Below are positions 36,284 through 46,588 of a stretch of DNA of 64,000 nt, piece by piece. The stretch covers positions 1-64,000 of the forward strand of contig JAIYCW010000026.1 in the NCBI GenBank assembly GCA_027487815.1. The letters run 5' to 3'. Each line of letters opens with the position of its first letter. The stretch's first letter is position 1. This DNA is from Burkholderiales bacterium (lineage in GTDB: Bacteria > Pseudomonadota > Gammaproteobacteria > Burkholderiales > Burkholderiaceae_E). A model generated the notes under the pieces. The model was not told where the DNA came from. It ran no database searches and saw only the letters and a list, made by a program, of their open reading frames with translations. The translations under genes were made by a program, and so were the position numbers.

Positions 36284-39103
36284 TCAGCCGAGCTTGCCGT
36301 GGCACTGCTTGTATTTTTTCCCGGATCCGCAGGGGCAAGGATCATTGCGGCCGATCTTGTCGCCGAAACGCTTGAGAGGCTGGGCCGCCTTGGGCTCTAC
36401 GCTACTTGGAGCTTGCTGCAAAGCCAAAGCAATCGCTTCGTCATCCATCACGCCGCCTGTGGCCTGGGCTGCGGCCTGAGCACGCTGGCTTGCCTCATCA
36501 AAATCCACATGGGTGTAGCTCACATTCGAATAGGTGGCGCGATCCGCGACCTGCTCTTCAGCTTGTTGGGCCTGCTCGGGTGACTCGATACGCACGGTCA
36601 TCAGGATGCGCGTCACGTCATCACGCACCCGCTGCTGCATCAGGCCAAACAACTCGAAGGCCTCCCGCTTGTACTCTTGCTTGGGATTTTTCTGCGCATA
36701 ACCACGCAAGTGAATTCCCTGACGCAAATAGTCGAGCGAAGACAAATGCTCACGCCAATGCTGATCAATCACCTGCAGGAGCACCGAGCGCTCAAAGCCT
36801 GCAAAGGCTTCCTGCCCTACCTGCTCGACCTTGGCTTTGTAAGCCGTATCAGCAGCCAATTGGACTGCTGCGACCACATCCTCATCGGTGAGGTCTGACT
36901 TTTCGGCCATCATCTGCCTGATCGGCACCTCAAGCTGCCAATCCGCTTTGAGTGCCGCTTCGAGTGCATCCACTTCCCACTGCTCTTCCACCGACTCCAC
37001 AGGCACATGGATGCGGACAACATCATGGAATACCTTGGTGCGCAAGGCATCGACCCGATCACTCAGGCTGGTAGAGTCAAGAATTTCGTTTCGATCCGCA
37101 TACAAAATCTTGCGCTGATCATTGGCCACATCATCATATTCAAGCAATTGCTTACGAATATCGAAGTTGCGTGCCTCAACCTTGCGCTGCGCCGATTCAA
37201 TGGATCGCGATACCATGCCCGCTTCAATCGCTTCGCCATCGGGCAGCTTGAGGCGATCCATGATGGCCTTGAGGCGATCACCCGCGAAAATCTTCAGCAG
37301 CGGATCTTCCATCGACAAATAAAACCGCGACGATCCCGGATCGCCCTGGCGCCCAGAGCGACCGCGCAACTGGTTATCGATTCGTCGCGACTCATGCCGC
37401 TCGGTGCCGACGATATGCAGCCCGCCCGCAGCCAGAACTTGGTCGTGTAGACCCTGCCACTCGCTGCGCAGTTGCGCGACTTGCTTTTCACGCTCGGCCG
37501 CATCCATTGCGGTATCGGCCACCAGAAAATCAACCTGCTTTTCAACATTGCCGCCCAGCACGATGTCGGTGCCGCGACCGGCCATATTGGTGGCAATCGT
37601 GATCATCTTTGGCCGACCGGCCTGCGCCACGATCTGTGCTTCGCGCTCATGCTGCTTGGCGTTAAGCACTTGGTGAGGCAAGCCTTCCTTTTCCAACATG
37701 CCAGCAATCAGCTCGCTGTTCTCAATGCTGGTTGTGCCGACGAGCACAGGCTGGCCGCGCGCATAGCAATCCTTGATGTCAGCCAGAATGGCATTGTATT
37801 TCTCGCGCGAGGTGCGAAACACCTGATCCTGCCGATCATTGCGCACCATCGGACGATGGGTCGGGATCACTACGGTTTCCAACGAGTAAATCGACTGGAA
37901 CTCGAATGCTTCGGTATCGGCGGTGCCGGTCATGCCGGCCAATTTGCCGTACATGCGGAAGTAATTTTGGAAAGTGATGGAAGCCAGCGTCTGGTTCTCA
38001 GCGCTGATTTGAGCGCCCTCCTTGGCTTCAATCGCTTGATGCAAGCCTTCGCTCCAGCGGCGCCCCGGCATCAGGCGGCCGGTGAACTCATCAACGATGA
38101 TGACTTCGTTGTTTTGCACCACATATTGCTGATCGCGGAAATACAGCGTGTGCGCCCGCAAAGCGGCCATCAGGTGATGCATCAAGCTGATGTTGGAGGC
38201 ATCGTAAAGGCTTGCACCCTCGGCCAACAGACCTTGCTGCGCAAGAATTTGCTCAGCTTTTTCATGGCCTGCTTCGCTCAACAATACCGAGCGCGCCTTT
38301 TCATCAACCCAATAGTCTCCGGGCGCTTCAGGCTCATTGGCCTTGGGCTCAACAGCCATCGGATTGAGCAGCTTGGGCACCATGTTGACCCGCATGTACA
38401 TCTCAACGTTATCGTCGGCCTGACCTGAAATGATCAGCGGAGTGCGAGCCTCATCAATCAGGATCGAGTCCACCTCATCCACGATCGCGTAGTAAAGCTT
38501 GCGCTGACGCCGATCGCCCGACACCTGCTCCATGTTGTCGCGCAGATAGTCAAAGCCAAATTCATTGTTGGTGCCGTAGGTGATGTCGGCCGCATAAGCG
38601 ATACGCTTGTCTTCAGTCGACTGCTGCGAAACAATCACACCGACACTCAAGCCAAGATACCGGTAAAGCTTGCCCATCCATTCCGCATCGCGCTGGGCCA
38701 GATAATCATTGACCGTAACAACATGGACGCCCTCGCCTGCGAGTGCATTCAAATACACGGGCAGGGTCGCAGTGAGGGTTTTGCCTTCGCCGGTACGCAT
38801 CTCGGCGATATTGCCATTATGCAAAACCATGCCACCAATCAACTGCACATCAAAATGGCGCATGCCCATGCAGCGACGCGAGGCCTCTCGACACACAGCA
38901 AAAGCCTCAGGCAAAAGCGAATCAATGGTGGCGCCATCGGCCACCCGCTTTTTGAACTCGGCGGTTTTTGCTTGCAGCGCCTCTTCGGACAAGCCTTGCA
39001 GGCCAGCCTCAAGGGCGTTGATCTGGGCGACAGATTTGCTATATGTCTTGAGCAGGCGCTCGTTGCGACTGCCAAAAATACGCGTCAGGAAACTGGTGAC
39101 CAT
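36284..39103 (-). CDS. secA: protein translocase ATPase SecA
   Basis: This 939-residue motor of the Sec pathway drives preproteins through SecYEG. The N-terminus [20 protein letters not shown] is typical. Walker A is [20 protein letters not shown] near 103, Walker [21 protein letters not shown] near 207; the preprotein cross-linking domain, helical wing and scaffold follow. The second nucleotide fold has [16 protein letters not shown] near 505 and the [20 protein letters not shown] segment. The zinc tail [14 protein letters not shown] binds SecB. Length matches other Burkholderiales. It lies downstream of an M23 peptidase gene on the same strand, across 109 bases. Confidence 0.98.
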   Translation of the reverse strand: MVTSFLTRIFGSRNERLLKTYSKSVAQINALEAGLQGLSEEALQAKTAEFKKRVADGATIDSLLPEAFAVCREASRRCMGMRHFDVQLIGGMVLHNGNIAEMRTGEGKTLTATLPVYLNALAGEGVHVVTVNDYLAQRDAEWMGKLYRYLGLSVGVIVSQQSTEDKRIAYAADITYGTNNEFGFDYLRDNMEQVSGDRRQRKLYYAIVDEVDSILIDEARTPLIISGQADDNVEMYMRVNMVPKLLNPMAVEPKANEPEAPGDYWVDEKARSVLLSEAGHEKAEQILAQQGLLAEGASLYDASNISLMHHLMAALRAHTLYFRDQQYVVQNNEVIIVDEFTGRLMPGRRWSEGLHQAIEAKEGAQISAENQTLASITFQNYFRMYGKLAGMTGTADTEAFEFQSIYSLETVVIPTHRPMVRNDRQDQVFRTSREKYNAILADIKDCYARGQPVLVGTTSIENSELIAGMLEKEGLPHQVLNAKQHEREAQIVAQAGRPKMITIATNMAGRGTDIVLGGNVEKQVDFLVADTAMDAAEREKQVAQLRSEWQGLHDQVLAAGGLHIVGTERHESRRIDNQLRGRSGRQGDPGSSRFYLSMEDPLLKIFAGDRLKAIMDRLKLPDGEAIEAGMVSRSIESAQRKVEARNFDIRKQLLEYDDVANDQRKILYADRNEILDSTSLSDRVDALRTKVFHDVVRIHVPVESVEEQWEVDALEAALKADWQLEVPIRQMMAEKSDLTDEDVVAAVQLAADTAYKAKVEQVGQEAFAGFERSVLLQVIDQHWREHLSSLDYLRQGIHLRGYAQKNPKQEYKREAFELFGLMQQRVRDDVTRILMTVRIESPEQAQQAEEQVADRATYSNVSYTHVDFDEASQRAQAAAQATGGVMDDEAIALALQQAPSSVEPKAAQPLKRFGDKIGRNDPCPCGSGKKYKQCHGKLG

Positions 39104-39212
39104 GCGGGGCGCAACTCAAAAACCAAAGTTTTCCAGTTTACCATTGCCGTCGATAGAGTGGCGCCCGCCGATCTGCAGCCTAACCCCACCAGACCACCTG
39201 CACAAATCTGAC

Positions 39213-40148
39213 TTATTTTTGTAACCTGACTCGTGGAAAGATGCTTTGCTGCAGGTAAGCCAACGGATCGATCGCCTCGCCGGAACGCCGCACCTCAAAA
39301 TGCAAATGCGCACCGGTTGAACGACCCGTCGAGCCGACATCTGCGATGTGCTGGCCATCCTTGACGATATCGCCCTCCTTTACCAATAGCCGGGAGGCAT
39401 GGGCATAGCGGGTTACCAGCCCCTGGCCGTGATCCAGATCGATATGATTGCCGTAGCCAGGATGCCAACCCGCAGTGAGCACCTGGCCGCTACCCGCAGC
39501 AATAATTGGTGTGCCGACAGGCGCATTGAAGTCAATTCCTTCATGCATCGCATTGCGCCCGGTAAAGGGATCAATGCGCACGCCAAAGCGTGAGCCAACA
39601 AACCCATCGGGTAGCGGATCTTTGGTGGGCAACAGGCGACTGGTGACCAGGCGATGCAAAAGCTCCACCTCCGCCATAGCCAGTCCATCCTGACGTTGCT
39701 CGAGCTGGCGCGTGACGGCCTCGGTTTTACGCAGCAATTCGCCCAGCGAAAGCGGCTGAGACTGGGAAGGCAAAGCTCCACCCTGGCCAGGCGCGGCTTT
39801 GGGCAGATCGCCGGGCTTAACGCCCGCCAGCCCCGCCACCCGCTCGCTGATGGCATCAATCCTCGCCACCTGGGCCTGCAATGTGCCGAGTTTGACAGCC
39901 AAAGCATCAATATTCTGGCGCACATACTCATCACGCCGCTCCAAATCACGCGCGGCGGCCGCCGCCACCCATTGCTGCACAAACGGCACCCGTGCAGCAA
40001 TCGCCTGCTGCAACGCAAAAAATGACAGCCCACTACCGGTCAGCAAAAACAAGGCGGCAAATGCAGCCGCAGCGCCTGCGAGCCAGCGCTTTCTCAGCTG
40101 GATATTGCGAGGCTGTTTGAGCCACGAGGACATGACAATAATCTGCAC
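39213..40148 (-). CDS. M23 family peptidoglycan endopeptidase
   Basis: This protein of about 311 residues has an N-terminal membrane anchor (AGAAAAFAALFLLTGSGLSFF), a coiled-coil stretch (residues 65-185), and a C-terminal LytM domain. The zinc ligands are visible: H in MHEGIDF, D in the same motif, and the HLHFEV histidine near the end (TGAHLHFEVRRSG). All catalytic residues are present, so an active DD-endopeptidase rather than an EnvC-like activator is likely. GTG 40148 has GGGGAG six bases upstream; ATG 40133 is the alternative. It is divergent from the DciA-like gene and upstream of secA, a common Burkholderiales order. Confidence 0.88.
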   Translation of the reverse strand: MQIIVMSSWLKQPRNIQLRKRWLAGAAAAFAALFLLTGSGLSFFALQQAIAARVPFVQQWVAAAAARDLERRDEYVRQNIDALAVKLGTLQAQVARIDAISERVAGLAGVKPGDLPKAAPGQGGALPSQSQPLSLGELLRKTEAVTRQLEQRQDGLAMAEVELLHRLVTSRLLPTKDPLPDGFVGSRFGVRIDPFTGRNAMHEGIDFNAPVGTPIIAAGSGQVLTAGWHPGYGNHIDLDHGQGLVTRYAHASRLLVKEGDIVKDGQHIADVGSTGRSTGAHLHFEVRRSGEAIDPLAYLQQSIFPRVRLQK

Positions 40149-40204
40149 ATTAGTCTCCCCAAGGGCACTGCCGCACCCCACATCGAATGGTCTACACTGG
40201 CCGG

Positions 40205-40633
40205 ATGGCATCTTTTCCCACCAAGTCGGCCGCCGCAAAGCCCGTTGCAAACTGGCTGGGCGCTCACCCCGAGCTGCAAGCAGCCCTGCAAGCGGCGCAA
40301 ACCTCGCGTCAAATGCAGGATCGGCTGGATTTATGTTTTTTGCCGTGGGTTCCGGCCGGGAGTTTACGCTTGAATCAGCTGATCGACGGCCAAATGACAC
40401 TGTATGCGCACAGTCCGGCACTGATTGCAAAATGTCGTAACAACGAGGCGAGCCTGATGCGCAGCCTGCAACAATGCGGCCTGAATGTCACCAAAATCCG
40501 GTTTCGGGTGCAGGTCGCGGCAAGCCAACATACGGCATCGACCCAGAAGAAATCACCCAAACCGCCGCTTAGCGCGGTGGCCCGGGAAGCACTGAGCACG
40601 CTTCGAGCGCTCACCAGGCCCAAGCCCGACTAA
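40205..40633 (+). CDS. DUF721 family protein (DciA-like)
   Basis: This 142-residue basic protein has the DUF721 core: LDLCFLPWVPAGSLRLNQLIDGQMTLYAHSPALIAKCRNNEASLM is spread over about residues 40-85, and NVTKIRFRV ends the domain. DciA loads the replicative helicase DnaB in bacteria lacking DnaC, and the DUF721 domain is its interaction module. Here the N-terminal half is shorter than in classic DciA. Start ATG 40205 has no strong ribosome-binding site. It converges with the small membrane protein gene (four-base overlap of the ends) and is divergent from the M23 gene. Confidence 0.75.
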   Translation: MASFPTKSAAAKPVANWLGAHPELQAALQAAQTSRQMQDRLDLCFLPWVPAGSLRLNQLIDGQMTLYAHSPALIAKCRNNEASLMRSLQQCGLNVTKIRFRVQVAASQHTASTQKKSPKPPLSAVAREALSTLRALTRPKPD

Positions 40634-40806
40634 AGAATGCGCTCCACAATCAGCACTGCGAAAAATAGCAGCGCACCGGCGGCGGCGAACTTGAACACAT
40701 TAAAGGCCCAACGCAAGTACTTCTTGTCTGAGCTCACCAGATAAGCCGCCACGCAACCCGCGATCAGCAACGCGCTCAAAATCGCCAGGAATCGCAAGCC
40801 AATCAC
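40630..40806 (-). CDS. small two-helix membrane protein after lpxC
   Basis: I cannot name this protein of about 58 residues. It has two hydrophobic helices (LRFLAILSALLIAGCVAAYLV and FAAAGALLFFAVLIVERIL) separated by SSDKKYLRWAFNVFK, and so is probably an inner membrane hairpin. The GTG at 40806 begins just after the lpxC stop and GGAG lies inside the lpxC end; a longer frame from TTG 40833 is also open. Its place behind lpxC suggests co-transcription with that gene. Confidence 0.55.
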   Translation of the reverse strand: MIGLRFLAILSALLIAGCVAAYLVSSDKKYLRWAFNVFKFAAAGALLFFAVLIVERIL

Positions 40807-40807
40807 T

Positions 40808-41734
40808 TTATGCGTAGCTCCAGTCCATCGCAAACATCGGCGGCGCTTCGCGCTTCTCGCTGAAGCTCACAATCTCAAAAGCCTGCTGATCAAGCATCGC
40901 ACGCAACAGCTTGTTATTAATCGCATGGCCCGACTTATGCGCAGTGTATTGGGCCAGCATCGGATGGCCAACGATATACAGATCGCCAATCGCATCGAGG
41001 ATTTTGTGCTTCACAAACTCATCATTCGAGCGCAACCCCTCGCTATTGAGTACCCGATACTCATCCATCACGATGGCGTTTTCCAGCGAGCCGCCCTGGG
41101 CCAAGCCATGAGAACGCAACATCTCCACATCCTGCATAAAGCCAAAAGTGCGCGCCCTTGAGATCTCCTTCAAATAGGAGGTGGTAGCGAAATCCACCTC
41201 ATACATCTGCTCGGTGGCATCAATCGCAGGATGGCCAAAGTCAATGGAAAAGCGCAACTTAAAGCCGAAATAGGGCTCAAGTCGCGCCCATTTATCGCCC
41301 TCGACCACCTCGACGGGCTTGGTTACACGATAAAACTTTTTGCTGGCCGCCTGCTCTACCAGCCCTGCCGATTGCACCAGAAACACAAACGATCCCGAGG
41401 ACCCATCAAGAATTGGAATCTCATCAGCCGTCACATCGACCAGTAGATTGTCGACTCCCAGGCCGGCCAGCGCCGACATCAGATGCTCGATGGTGGCAAT
41501 TTTTACTGCCGCTTTTGGACCATCATCCGCCGCAGTCAGGGTCGAAGCCATCCGGGTGTCGGTCACTCGCAGCGCGCTGCAAGCGATGTCAACCACCGGA
41601 TCGAGATCCACTCGTCGAAACCGGATACCGGTGTTCGCAGGGGCCGGGCGCAAGGTGAGCTCCACACGCTTGCCCGAATGCAGCCCCACCCCTGTGGTGC
41701 TTACAGGAGTTTTGATAGTGCGCTGGCGCATCAT
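40808..41734 (-). CDS. lpxC: UDP-3-O-acyl-N-acetylglucosamine deacetylase LpxC
   Basis: This 308-residue zinc amidase catalyses the committed step of lipid A synthesis. The N-terminus [20 protein letters not shown] is diagnostic. The zinc histidine is in [15 protein letters not shown], and the second site is in [17 protein letters not shown], giving histidine and aspartate ligands near residues 236-240. The closing [17 protein letters not shown] gives the catalytic histidine. ATG 41734 or 41731 begins the protein. It sits downstream of ftsZ and the peroxiredoxin gene, as usual in Burkholderiales. Confidence 0.97.
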   Translation of the reverse strand: MMRQRTIKTPVSTTGVGLHSGKRVELTLRPAPANTGIRFRRVDLDPVVDIACSALRVTDTRMASTLTAADDGPKAAVKIATIEHLMSALAGLGVDNLLVDVTADEIPILDGSSGSFVFLVQSAGLVEQAASKKFYRVTKPVEVVEGDKWARLEPYFGFKLRFSIDFGHPAIDATEQMYEVDFATTSYLKEISRARTFGFMQDVEMLRSHGLAQGGSLENAIVMDEYRVLNSEGLRSNDEFVKHKILDAIGDLYIVGHPMLAQYTAHKSGHAINNKLLRAMLDQQAFEIVSFSEKREAPPMFAMDWSYA

Positions 41735-41765
41735 CGCAGCGAGCCGATCCCGAGCGGATTGCGAA

Positions 41766-42269
41766 TTAAAGCTGCTTGAGCATCGATTGAGCACTCGACA
41801 CTTCAAACTTGCCGGGGGCTTCGATATTGAGCTGAGTGACCACACCGTTATCCACCACCAAGGAACAACGCTGCATCCGCACACCCATGCCACGGCCGCG
41901 CAAATCCAGCTCCAGACCCAGTTTGGTGGTGAACTCTGCGCTTCCGTCGCCGAGCATACGCACCTTGCCAGCGGTTTTCTGATCGCGAGCCCACGCGCCC
42001 ATCACAAATGCATCGTTGACAGACACGCACCAGATCTCGTCCACGCCCTTGGCCTTGAGTGCATCGAAATGCTGCACGTAGCCGGGCACATGCTGTGCCG
42101 AGCAAGTTGGGGTGAATGCGCCCGGCAAACCGAAGATCGCAATTTTCTTGCCCTTGACCAGATCACTGGTCTTGAAGGCATTGGGGCCAAGCGAGCAGCC
42201 ATTGCCCTCGACATCAAAAAACTCGGTCAGGGTGGCATCGGGCAGGGTATCGCCTACTTTGATTGTCAT
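41766..42269 (-). CDS. peroxiredoxin, Prx5 family
   Basis: This 167-residue thioredoxin-fold peroxidase has its peroxidatic cysteine in [19 protein letters not shown] near residue 49, following [12 protein letters not shown] at the start. The second conserved segment is [15 protein letters not shown], and the arginine of the active site lies in [14 protein letters not shown]. Prx5 enzymes reduce hydrogen peroxide and alkyl hydroperoxides with thiol or glutathione donors. ATG 42269 has GGAGAC six bases upstream. It is inserted between ftsZ and lpxC, the standard location in this order of bacteria. Confidence 0.93.
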   Translation of the reverse strand: MTIKVGDTLPDATLTEFFDVEGNGCSLGPNAFKTSDLVKGKKIAIFGLPGAFTPTCSAQHVPGYVQHFDALKAKGVDEIWCVSVNDAFVMGAWARDQKTAGKVRMLGDGSAEFTTKLGLELDLRGRGMGVRMQRCSLVVDNGVVTQLNIEAPGKFEVSSAQSMLKQL

Positions 42270-42315
42270 AGCTGTCTCCACAAGGAAAGGGAATCGGAAA
42301 GCACGGGATTATCCG

Positions 42316-43482
42316 CTAGTCGGCTTGTTTGCGCAGGAACGCGGGAATATCAAGGCGATCCACACCACTTTCCTCGAGCGCGGAGACCCGAGCCGCAGCG
42401 GTGCTGCGCGGATCGCGCCAGACCGCCGGCGTATCGAGGTTTTGGTAATCGGGCTGCAGCACCGGGATGTTGTCGGTACCGGTGCGCAGACCCACACTTT
42501 CCTTGGGTACCAATACCGGCTTGACCACCGACTTGCGACCGATGCCGGTTGCCACCACGGTCACGCGCAACTTGTCTGTCATGGTCTCTTCAAACACGGT
42601 GCCATGGATGATGGTGGCATCGTCGGCGCAGAAGGCCTTGATCGTATTGATCACTTCATTGGTTTCGCGCAGCTTCAAGCTGCGATTGGCCGTGATGTTC
42701 ACAATCACACCTCGTGCGCCTGAAAGGTCAACGCCATCCAGCAGTGGCGAAGCCACCGCCTGCTCAGCAGCCAAACGAGCACGGTCCAGGCCAGCGGCCT
42801 CGCCAATACCCATCATCGCCTTGCCCTGCTCTCCCATCACAGTCTTGACGTCAGCGAAGTCCACGTTCACCAAGCCTTGGACATTGATGATTTCGGCAAT
42901 GCCGGCCACCGCGTTATGCAGCACATCATCGGCGCGACGGAAGGCATCTTCCAGGCTCGCATCCTCATCCATCACATCAAAAAGCTTCTGATTAAGCACC
43001 ACGATCAAGGAATCCACATGCTCGACCAGGCTATCGATGCCCTGCTCGGCCACACGCATTTTCTTGGGGCCTTCAAAGTCAAACGGCTTGGTCACGACGC
43101 CCACGGTGAGGATGCCCAGCTCCTTGGCGATCTCGGCCACAACAGGCGAGGCACCTGTCCCCGTACCTTTGCCCATACCAGCAGTGAGGAACACCATGTT
43201 GGCACCCGTGAGTGCCGCCTTGATTTCTTCGCGCTGGGCCACAGCGGCCGCATTGCCAGCAGCAGGATTGGCTCCCGCGCCCAGCCCGTTGTCTCCCAGC
43301 TGAATCGTGCGGGCAGCCCGCGAGGTGTTGAGTGCTTGCATATCGGTGTTCAGCGCAAGAAACTCCACACCGCTCACGCCCCGATTGATCATGTGATTCA
43401 CCGCGTTGCCGCCAGCGCCTCCCACACCAACCACCTTGATAACAGCGCCTTTGACTTCAGTGTCGATCATTTCAAATGCCAT
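42316..43482 (-). CDS. ftsZ: cell division protein FtsZ
   Basis: This 388-residue tubulin-like GTPase forms the division ring. The tubulin signature is GMGKGTGTGASPVVAEIAKE near 107; GGAGGNAVNHMI near 22 and LNTDMQAL near 45 complete the nucleotide pocket, and T7-loop residues are in NVDFADVK near 205. The C-terminal tail RLDIPAFLRKQAD is the binding site for FtsA and ZipA-type anchors. Length is normal. It is the last division gene of the cluster, 52 bases after ftsA, so it may have extra promoters. Confidence 0.98.
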   Translation of the reverse strand: MAFEMIDTEVKGAVIKVVGVGGAGGNAVNHMINRGVSGVEFLALNTDMQALNTSRAARTIQLGDNGLGAGANPAAGNAAAVAQREEIKAALTGANMVFLTAGMGKGTGTGASPVVAEIAKELGILTVGVVTKPFDFEGPKKMRVAEQGIDSLVEHVDSLIVVLNQKLFDVMDEDASLEDAFRRADDVLHNAVAGIAEIINVQGLVNVDFADVKTVMGEQGKAMMGIGEAAGLDRARLAAEQAVASPLLDGVDLSGARGVIVNITANRSLKLRETNEVINTIKAFCADDATIIHGTVFEETMTDKLRVTVVATGIGRKSVVKPVLVPKESVGLRTGTDNIPVLQPDYQNLDTPAVWRDPRSTAAARVSALEESGVDRLDIPAFLRKQAD

Positions 43483-43534
43483 GGCAGGTCCTCTAATAAA
43501 AATAAGTTGAAATCAAAAATTGCCAAAAAATTGC

Positions 43535-44767
43535 CTAGAAATTACCCAGGAACCATTCCTTCATCTTGCGAACCGTCTCCTTGATCGAGCCGGTTTGCTC
43601 GGCGACCTTGCGGCCCCGCATCTGTTGCATGTGCGCCTCCTCCAGCAAGCCCATCACGGTGGCAAAGCGCGGGCTGCGTACCACATCAGCCAGCCCACCC
43701 ACATAAGCCGGATTACCAATGCGCACCGGCTTCAAAAAAATATCTTCGGCAAGCTCGACCATGCCGGGCAGCAGACTTGTGCCACCAGTGATCACCACGC
43801 CCGAGGACAACAACTCCTCGTAGCCTGATTCGCGAATCACCTGATGCACCAGCGAAAAGAGTTCTTCCACGCGCGGCTCAATCACCGCAGCCAGTGCTTG
43901 GCGAGATAAATTGCGCGGGCCGCGATCACCAATTCCAGGCACCTCAAGCTGATCGGCCGGATCGGCCAACACTTGCTTGGCAATGCCGTGGCGCAGCTTG
44001 ATTTCATCGGCCTCAGGTGTCGGCGTGCGCAAGGCCATCGCAATATCGTTGGTGATCTGGTCACCCGCTATTGGAATCACTGCGGTATGGCGAATCGCGC
44101 CATTGGTAAAGATCGCCACATCGGTAGTGCCGCCGCCAATATCCACCAGCACTACACCGAGCTCTTTCTCATCATTGGTGAGCACTGAATTGCTGGAGGC
44201 CAGGGGCTGCAGGATCAGATCCTGCACTTCCAGTCCGCAACGGCGCACACACTTCACAATGTTCTGTGCCGCACTGACCGCGCCCGTCACGATATGGACT
44301 TTGGTCTCCAGGCGCACACCATTCATGCCAATAGGCTCGCGAATGTCTTCCTGACCATCCACGATGAATTCCTGCGGCAACACATGCAGGATTTGTTGAT
44401 CGGTTGGGATGTTCACCGCCTTGGCGGTTTCGATCACACGGGCCACATCAGCCTCGGTGACTTCCTTATCCTTGATGGCGACCATGCCGCTGGAATTGAA
44501 GCTGCGAATATGGCTGCCCGCAATCCCGGTATAGACATGCTTGATCTTGCAATCGGCCATCAGCTCAGCTTCTTCAAGCGCTTTCTGAATCGACTGCACC
44601 GTGGTCTCGATATTGACCACCACACCTTTTTTCAGACCCTTGGATTCATGCTGCCCCAGGCCCACCACTTCATAGCGACCATCGGGCGTGAGCTGCGCCA
44701 CCATCGCCACGATCTTGGAGGTGCCGATATCGAGCCCGACAATCAAATCATTTGAATCACGCGCCAT
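43535..44767 (-). CDS. ftsA: cell division protein FtsA
   Basis: This 410-residue actin-like ATPase anchors FtsZ to the membrane. LIVGLDIGTSKIVAMV is phosphate loop 1, VVLVDIGGGTTDVAIF near 203 is phosphate loop 2, and GVVITGGTSLLPGMVELAED near 330 is the adenosine motif. The C-terminal amphipathic tail (VRKMKEWFLGNF) is the membrane-binding helix. It starts 14 bases after ftsQ. Confidence 0.97.
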   Translation of the reverse strand: MARDSNDLIVGLDIGTSKIVAMVAQLTPDGRYEVVGLGQHESKGLKKGVVVNIETTVQSIQKALEEAELMADCKIKHVYTGIAGSHIRSFNSSGMVAIKDKEVTEADVARVIETAKAVNIPTDQQILHVLPQEFIVDGQEDIREPIGMNGVRLETKVHIVTGAVSAAQNIVKCVRRCGLEVQDLILQPLASSNSVLTNDEKELGVVLVDIGGGTTDVAIFTNGAIRHTAVIPIAGDQITNDIAMALRTPTPEADEIKLRHGIAKQVLADPADQLEVPGIGDRGPRNLSRQALAAVIEPRVEELFSLVHQVIRESGYEELLSSGVVITGGTSLLPGMVELAEDIFLKPVRIGNPAYVGGLADVVRSPRFATVMGLLEEAHMQQMRGRKVAEQTGSIKETVRKMKEWFLGNF

Positions 44768-44781
44768 GACTTCTCTTCTCT

Positions 44782-45558
44782 TTATTCTTGTGGTTTCGGG
44801 GTGGCGCTGACCAGCGCACGAACCGCAAATCCATTGGGGTAGCGCAAGTCAAACTGCTCGGGCTTGCGGCTGAATTTATCGATCACTTTCGGGTAGGCCT
44901 CAGCCCAGCGCTTGACGCGCTCTTCAATCGGCACCACCTGCTCGCGGCCGAGCACCAGCTCGCTGCCATCGTCGAGCTCGGTGCTCCATGAATAGCGGCC
45001 CGAAAGCGTAAGCGCCACCACTTGCCGGCCACTGGGCTGAACCCATTGCTGCAGCTCATCAAAGCGCCGCAACACCTGGGTATGCGCGCCATCCGGGCCG
45101 TCCAGTCGCGGCAATTGTCCGTCGACCTCGGCTTCGCCCAGGTTTGCGGTGAAGGGTTCACCAAAGGTATTGATCAGCTGCGCATCACCCCATAGCGCAA
45201 GCGCACGATGCTCCTCGATCTGCACAAGCAGGCGATTGGGCCAAATCCGGCGCACGCTGGCATGCCGCACCCAGGGCACCGCTTCAAACTGGTTGCGCAC
45301 TGCGTTGAGATCCACAGTAAAGAAGTTCAATCCCGGGCCACGCGGCTGGGACTGCACCAAGCCCTGCGCGGATTGCTTGAGCAACTGTGGTGAGGCGTGA
45401 GTCAGACTTCGGCCCTCAAGCGGCTGAATCACCACTTCGCGCAACACGAACATGGGGCGCTGCACCAACCACCAGCCAAACAGCGTGAGCATTCCCACTG
45501 CCGCCATCGCGATCAAGGCATTGGCCAGTGTCATGAGCATGCGACTGTTATGCCACAT
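44782..45558 (-). CDS. ftsQ: cell division protein FtsQ
   Basis: This 258-residue bitopic divisome protein has a short cytoplasmic start, one membrane helix (LANALIAMAAVGMLTLFGWWL), a POTRA domain (about 45-115; FVLREVVIQPLEG and AVPWVRHASVRRIWPNRLLV) and a beta domain that binds FtsL and FtsB. I take ATG 45558, which overlaps the last codons of ddl by 11 bases; a longer frame reads through the ddl repeat region and is unlikely. Confidence 0.93.
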   Translation of the reverse strand: MWHNSRMLMTLANALIAMAAVGMLTLFGWWLVQRPMFVLREVVIQPLEGRSLTHASPQLLKQSAQGLVQSQPRGPGLNFFTVDLNAVRNQFEAVPWVRHASVRRIWPNRLLVQIEEHRALALWGDAQLINTFGEPFTANLGEAEVDGQLPRLDGPDGAHTQVLRRFDELQQWVQPSGRQVVALTLSGRYSWSTELDDGSELVLGREQVVPIEERVKRWAEAYPKVIDKFSRKPEQFDLRYPNGFAVRALVSATPKPQE

Positions 45559-46588
45559 ACTGACCGCCTTGCTGATCGTCTTGCTGATCGTCTTGCTGAG
45601 CCGGGCTGCGCTGTGCACTCACACCGGCCTTATTGACCTGCCGCACTTTAAGGGCTGCGGTCTGCACGATGGCTTCGCACAACTGCCCATAGCTCATCCC
45701 TGCGGCGCGAGCAGCCATCGGCACCAGCGAATGATCGGTCATACCCGGGGAGGTATTGATCTCCAAAAGATAGGGCCGCCCGCTTTGGCGCTGCAGCATC
45801 ACATCCACTCGCGCCCATCCCGCGCATCCCAATGTGCGGAACGCAGCCAAGGCGATGTTTTGGATCTGCTCGGTCAGCTCATAGGTAAGCGGTGCGGGGC
45901 AAAGATACTGCACCACATCAGTGTTGTACTTGTTTTCAAAATCATAGTTACCAGCGGGCGCACGAATCTCCACGATAGGCAAGGCTTGCGCCTGCGCTCC
46001 GGAACCGAGAATTGTCACGGTGAGTTCGGGGCCTTCGATGAACTCTTCGGCCAGCACCACCTCATCGAACTGCAAAGCCAGCCTGCATGCCTCGATCACA
46101 CCCGAGGCATCGAGCACCTTGGTCACCCCAATCGTCGAGCCTTCATGCGGCGGCTTGATGATTAATGGATACCCGAGCGGAGCAACCCGCTGCATGAGCG
46201 CAACTGGATCTTGCAAGGCTTGTGCGTCGAGCTGCTCATAGCGCGGCGTAGGCAAGCCATGGCTGAGCCAAATCCGCTTGGTCAGTGTCTTGTCCATGGC
46301 TACTGCACTCGCCATGACACCTGAGCCGGTATAAGGAATGCCCAACACTTCCAGCGCGCCTTGCACCGTGCCATCTTCACCATAGCGGCCATGCAGCGCG
46401 ATAAATACACGCTCAACACCTTCGTCGCGCAGCTCATGCAAGGGGCGCACGGAAGGATCAAAGCCGATGGCATCCACACCTTGTGCCTGTAGCGCAGCCA
46501 ATACTCCCTGGCCGCTGCGCAACGACACCTCACGCTCAGCGCTCACACCGCCGTAAAGCACTGCCACACGACCGAGGTGATCAGCCAA
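45548..46588 (-). CDS. ddl: D-alanine--D-alanine ligase
   Basis: This 346-residue ATP-grasp enzyme makes D-Ala-D-Ala for peptidoglycan. [20 protein letters not shown] is the N-terminal loop, [14 protein letters not shown] follows near 66, and [18 protein letters not shown] lies near 143. The metal site is [19 protein letters not shown], followed by [10 protein letters not shown]. The start is a TTG overlapping murC by eight bases. The end carries an unusual hydrophilic tail, [16 protein letters not shown], encoded by a 12-base tandem repeat and extending about 25 residues past the usual end. Confidence 0.96.
   Translation of the reverse strand: MADHLGRVAVLYGGVSAEREVSLRSGQGVLAALQAQGVDAIGFDPSVRPLHELRDEGVERVFIALHGRYGEDGTVQGALEVLGIPYTGSGVMASAVAMDKTLTKRIWLSHGLPTPRYEQLDAQALQDPVALMQRVAPLGYPLIIKPPHEGSTIGVTKVLDASGVIEACRLALQFDEVVLAEEFIEGPELTVTILGSGAQAQALPIVEIRAPAGNYDFENKYNTDVVQYLCPAPLTYELTEQIQNIALAAFRTLGCAGWARVDVMLQRQSGRPYLLEINTSPGMTDHSLVPMAARAAGMSYGQLCEAIVQTAALKVRQVNKAGVSAQRSPAQQDDQQDDQQGGQYVA
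45568..45599 (-). repeat. 12-bp tandem repeat at the ddl 3' end
   Basis: The unit CTTGCTGATCGT (plus strand) occurs 2.75 times. It encodes repeated DDQQ in the Ddl tail. It lies just before the ftsQ start and may vary in copy number without breaking the frame. Confidence 0.75.

Noticed and set aside
41340-42524. 394-codon plus-strand frame opposite lpxC and the peroxiredoxin gene
   Set aside because: It spans two well-supported genes and their gap on the other strand and shows no domain.
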